Of a stretch of DNA of 8,999 nucleotides, positions 7,401 to 8,999 are shown piece by piece; positions within the stretch are counted from its first letter, which is position 1; every line of letters starts with the position of its first letter. The notes beneath the pieces were generated by a model. It was not told where the DNA came from, ran no database searches, and saw only the letters and a list, made by a program, of their open reading frames with translations. The stretch covers positions 1-8,999 of the forward strand of contig JBAXAM010000039.1 of NCBI GenBank assembly GCA_037142515.1. The letters are read 5' to 3'. Both the position numbers and the translations under genes were made by a program. This DNA comes from JBAXAM01 sp037142515 (GTDB taxonomy: Bacteria > Pseudomonadota > Gammaproteobacteria > UBA9339).

Positions 7401-8999
7401 AATTAGGATTTGACGATAGATCAGAGCGCAATGTTATTAAATTTACCATGTACCCAATAGTGTCAAAATATTCTTGCGGTCTAGTAGAAATAACTGAAGC
7501 TAAAGACGCATCTGTTTGGTTGCAAAGTTTTGCTAAAAAAACCATATATATGGATAGCATGGTTTCGTACAAAGTTGTATTGCATTGAGATGATATTTTA
7601 TGTAACTCACCTGTTAATTCTTGATTAAACTCAAAAGAAATATGCTGCCCTTTATAAGAAGAGATTTTAGGTTTATTAAAATCATATGGCAAATTCATAA
7701 CAGGGTAGTTTAAAAAATGTTTTCGCACTAACTCTGGGTTTATATTGTTAATGATAGGTGCCTGTTCTTGTTGCCATTCAACAAATCTGCTATATGGTAA
7801 TGATGGTTCGCTATCTTTACCATTATAAGCAAGAGTTGCCTCATTAACAAACCGACTAAAAGACCAACCATCACAAATTATATGATGCATGGTAATCAAC
7901 AGATAGCATTCATCATGAGATATTATAATTAAATTCGCCCTAATGGCAGGCGGCCTTTCAAGATTGAATGGTTTTTGTACTAAAGAATGTACAATAAAAG
8001 AAATGTCATTAAGGTTGGCAATCTCTTTTTTTTCTATCTGTAATTTAAAATCAAGCGTTTCTAATGGAAATACTTTACATACTGGCCACATAGAGTTTTC
8101 TTGTGTCAAAAATGCCATACGTAAACATTCATGCTTTGCAATAACTAACTTAAATGCACTCTCTAACTTTGGGATATTCAGTTTTCCTTTTATATAAAAA
8201 ACACGAAAAAGATTGTATGGAGTATCGTTTTGCGTTTTTAATCTTTCAAGCCAAAGAGCCTTTTGAGCAGCAGAAAGTGGTAATAAGCTTGGTAACAACA
8301 TATTGTTTTTTGAATAAGTATCGGTAGTTGTACTATTTTTCTGAATTATTTCAGCAATAGTACAAATATTAATATTATCTATTTTCTGCATCTCTAGCAT
8401 GTCTATCTTTACCATATAGCGTCGATATATTTGGGCTAAAAACATCATTAGCTCAAAAGAATCAACGCCACTAGAAACAAAGCCAGCGTCTATTGATGGT
8501 ATTTTTTTTCTACATATTCTATTTAGCATGTTAAGCAATTCTTGCTCAAAATCATCGTGCTGATAAGAATTGCTAAGATACACCTCATGGTTTTTTGCAA
8601 TATCAATGATTGCAGCATTATATGAATTATCCTGTTTTGTTTCACGTGTTTTTCCAAACGATTCTGCTTTTTTTATAGCGGGCATGTAATAATTTATTTG
8701 AGTGTCTTGATTAATATCTAATGAGTACAAATGTAGACTTTCTTTACAGTCATTCGTTCTACGAACACTAATAATACTTTTAATAAAATATTCTGCGGGT
8801 TTGTTTCTCTCAGTTGGAATAAATGGGATGGTAATAGAGGTTAAATTATTTTGTTTTGCAATTTCAATGAGTCTATTTAGTATTACGCGCTCAACATTTT
8901 TACCAATTACTCTGCAGCTTAATAAGAATGTATCAACTAACAGAGCAGGTAGTGTAACATCCTTTCTGTAAATTATTTTTGACGAGGCAGCATATTTGT
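4414..8999 (-). CDS. FkbH-like/NRPS fusion synthetase (FkbH-PCP-C-A-PCP-TE), 5' end beyond window
   Basis: The frame is open from the window edge to the TGA at 4416-4414: 1527 visible residues, numbered from codon 8997-8995. Residues 1-70 match the C-terminal end of FkbH proteins (VDTFLLSCRVIGKNVE, PFIPTERNKPAEYF). FkbH enzymes dephosphorylate 1,3-bisphosphoglycerate and load the glyceryl group onto a carrier. Next come PCP1 (Ser180 in GVDSFEL) and a condensation domain at about 240-660 with an intact HHIICDG motif (His372, Asp376). The adenylation domain spans about 690-1185, with a YTSGSTGKPKG loop (830-840), NHYGVSES, YLTGDVARF and catalytic Lys1173 in ENGKVDR. PCP2 has Ser1231 in LGGDSI. 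The type I thioesterase has Ser1373 in GHSFGG, Asp1400 and His1497. All core motifs are intact. The pocket residues read D-A-W-F-L-G-H-V-V-K, so leucine is predicted. The likely product is a released hydroxyacyl-leucine or its lactone. The TTG at 8730 is not a true start, since the FkbH homology runs through it. The gene overlaps the kinase gene by 20 nt. Confidence 0.9.
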   Translation of the reverse strand, partial: KYAASSKIIYRKDVTLPALLVDTFLLSCRVIGKNVERVILNRLIEIAKQNNLTSITIPFIPTERNKPAEYFIKSIISVRRTNDCKESLHLYSLDINQDTQINYYMPAIKKAESFGKTRETKQDNSYNAAIIDIAKNHEVYLSNSYQHDDFEQELLNMLNRICRKKIPSIDAGFVSSGVDSFELMMFLAQIYRRYMVKIDMLEMQKIDNINICTIAEIIQKNSTTTDTYSKNNMLLPSLLPLSAAQKALWLERLKTQNDTPYNLFRVFYIKGKLNIPKLESAFKLVIAKHECLRMAFLTQENSMWPVCKVFPLETLDFKLQIEKKEIANLNDISFIVHSLVQKPFNLERPPAIRANLIIISHDECYLLITMHHIICDGWSFSRFVNEATLAYNGKDSEPSLPYSRFVEWQQEQAPIINNINPELVRKHFLNYPVMNLPYDFNKPKISSYKGQHISFEFNQELTGELHKISSQCNTTLYETMLSIYMVFLAKLCNQTDASLASVISTRPQEYFDTIGYMVNLITLRSDLSSNPNFLDFLAQTKLSFQVDRKIGDVPFLEVVKKYRECFKDIDSLTKVLFVFENFPSYELSLNDTQTQEIYCGNYLTLSLPNTSKFDLAFYFKEKESAEGSVVSGVVEFSNDIFKLETIETFIEMFEQLTKKIVKNINTSVLNHSLLTDREKSTMASWNLDAKKDFPKNSTVLELFLDQVHQYPHKIALIEEDGQKITYSELNAASNKRAIYLQGVGVNKGDVVAVSLERSIEMIAILLAIAKLGAVYLAIDPTYPLERRKYICENAAVKLCIDQSLEISQIKENMDVINKSTKITDVFYIVYTSGSTGKPKGIPTTNLAFCNLLHWFCQCYSFSSSTNTALVASEGFDAFGWQVWPYLACGATINIVHKETFLNTEKFIELINKNSVSICFIPTAYTEILINGGYLDKFKTLEYLLTGGDKLNAFLPKRYPFKIINHYGVSESAVVSTFCEIPFFEKNTLEKLPYDRPLIGKPINNTEIYILDSNKQQVPIGVWGELCIGGIGVADGYIGDSYTSTHKFIKNNFTLHVDSKLYLTGDVARFLHDGSVEYLNRLDNQIEIDGYRIEPAEIEMAILKDIRIDQAVALLHGDNGLSKQLVAYATLKDSTNDFVNISEVIDSLKKQLPLKMVPKHIVVLDKFPITENGKVDRACLAKKDIFMQKSKTFLNTNNKLYVDILNMFSKLLNESPEKIDTTKSFFELGGDSITILKLLNTIKKDFGVNISVSEVYKNSSVAYFASCIAKHQPQNTIMMPCDTRNINNSLVTLRNGNSDENPLFFMHPVGGAVFCYQEIVNHLNKNQTCYGIQYPSDSNNIGSLPKNIQELASYYISFIKLTQPKGPYAIVGHSFGGMLAYEIAYQLYNAGENISLVAVLDTWVVNMLDKQKKQKLKRDIIQKYQDQYESIFTEDAMAETRFIHMQNIGFVYKPPKFEGTINLFKANIQLPELVDIQNDTNFWSEFTNVNIHCVNGDHDSILETNNAKYLADKLTNILQGITYERRQS
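4441..4445 (-). promoter_or_regulatory. Shine-Dalgarno of the hybrid kinase inside the synthetase 3' end
   Basis: AAGGA on the minus strand lies 7 nt before the kinase ATG (4433) and within the last codons of the synthetase gene. With the 20-nt gene overlap it indicates translational coupling of the two proteins. Confidence 0.7.

Noticed and set aside
8728..8730. TTG as the start codon of the synthetase
   Set aside because: The frame is open upstream to the window edge and the upstream residues are clear FkbH sequence, so translation starts outside the window.

Overview
The window is strongly AT-rich bacterial DNA from an accessory region. Its contents are a decaying plasmid/phage-type gene, a cluster of palindromic repeats, a one-module NRPS and a hybrid histidine kinase of the PAS-rich proteobacterial kind. 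Together these suggest a Gram-negative bacterium with a large accessory genome, possibly a host-associated proteobacterium of the Legionellales, Rickettsiales or Holosporales type. That assignment is a guess from style. No taxonomic marker gene is present.

Layout. Positions 1-1010 (+) hold a DUF3631-family P-loop protein gene of the kind carried by phages and plasmids. It is broken by a probable frameshift at an A7 run near 34-40 and by an internal, out-of-frame deletion near 483-490. Its ragged 3' end carries a 26-bp perfect inverted repeat. Positions 1011-1680 are essentially non-coding. They contain five copies of a GTGC...GCAC palindromic unit (1327-1494), a further imperfect palindrome (1513-1553) and a short tandem repeat.

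From 1681 to the right edge everything is on the minus strand and reads as one operon, in transcription order. (1) A large synthetase runs off the right edge. Its domains are FkbH-like (C-terminal end only)-PCP-C-A-PCP-TE. The apparent start at 8730 is an artefact, because the frame stays open to 8999 and that extension is recognisably FkbH. (2) A hybrid histidine kinase overlaps the synthetase stop by 20 nt and has its own ribosome binding site. Its order is coiled coil, PAS1, an orphan H-box, PAS2, DHp, HATPase, REC1, REC2. A single-nucleotide frameshift near 3728 splits it; removing one base restores an 819-residue protein. (3) An 87-residue protein starts 28 nt after the kinase stop, with a strong Shine-Dalgarno. 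It is little more than a coiled coil plus a histidine-kinase-like H-box (HDANN).

Working model (inference). The FkbH domain loads a C3 unit derived from 1,3-bisphosphoglycerate onto the first carrier. The condensation domain joins it to an amino acid. The A-domain pocket reads D-A-W-F-L-G-H-V-V-K, one position away from a leucine code, and the thioesterase releases a small glyceryl- or lactyl-leucine-like product. Tight translational coupling to a two-PAS, two-receiver kinase and a stand-alone H-box protein suggests a make-and-sense signalling module, or a metabolite whose production is tied to a dedicated phosphorelay. The kinase frameshift means the sensing half may now be degenerating, unless it is a sequencing error.
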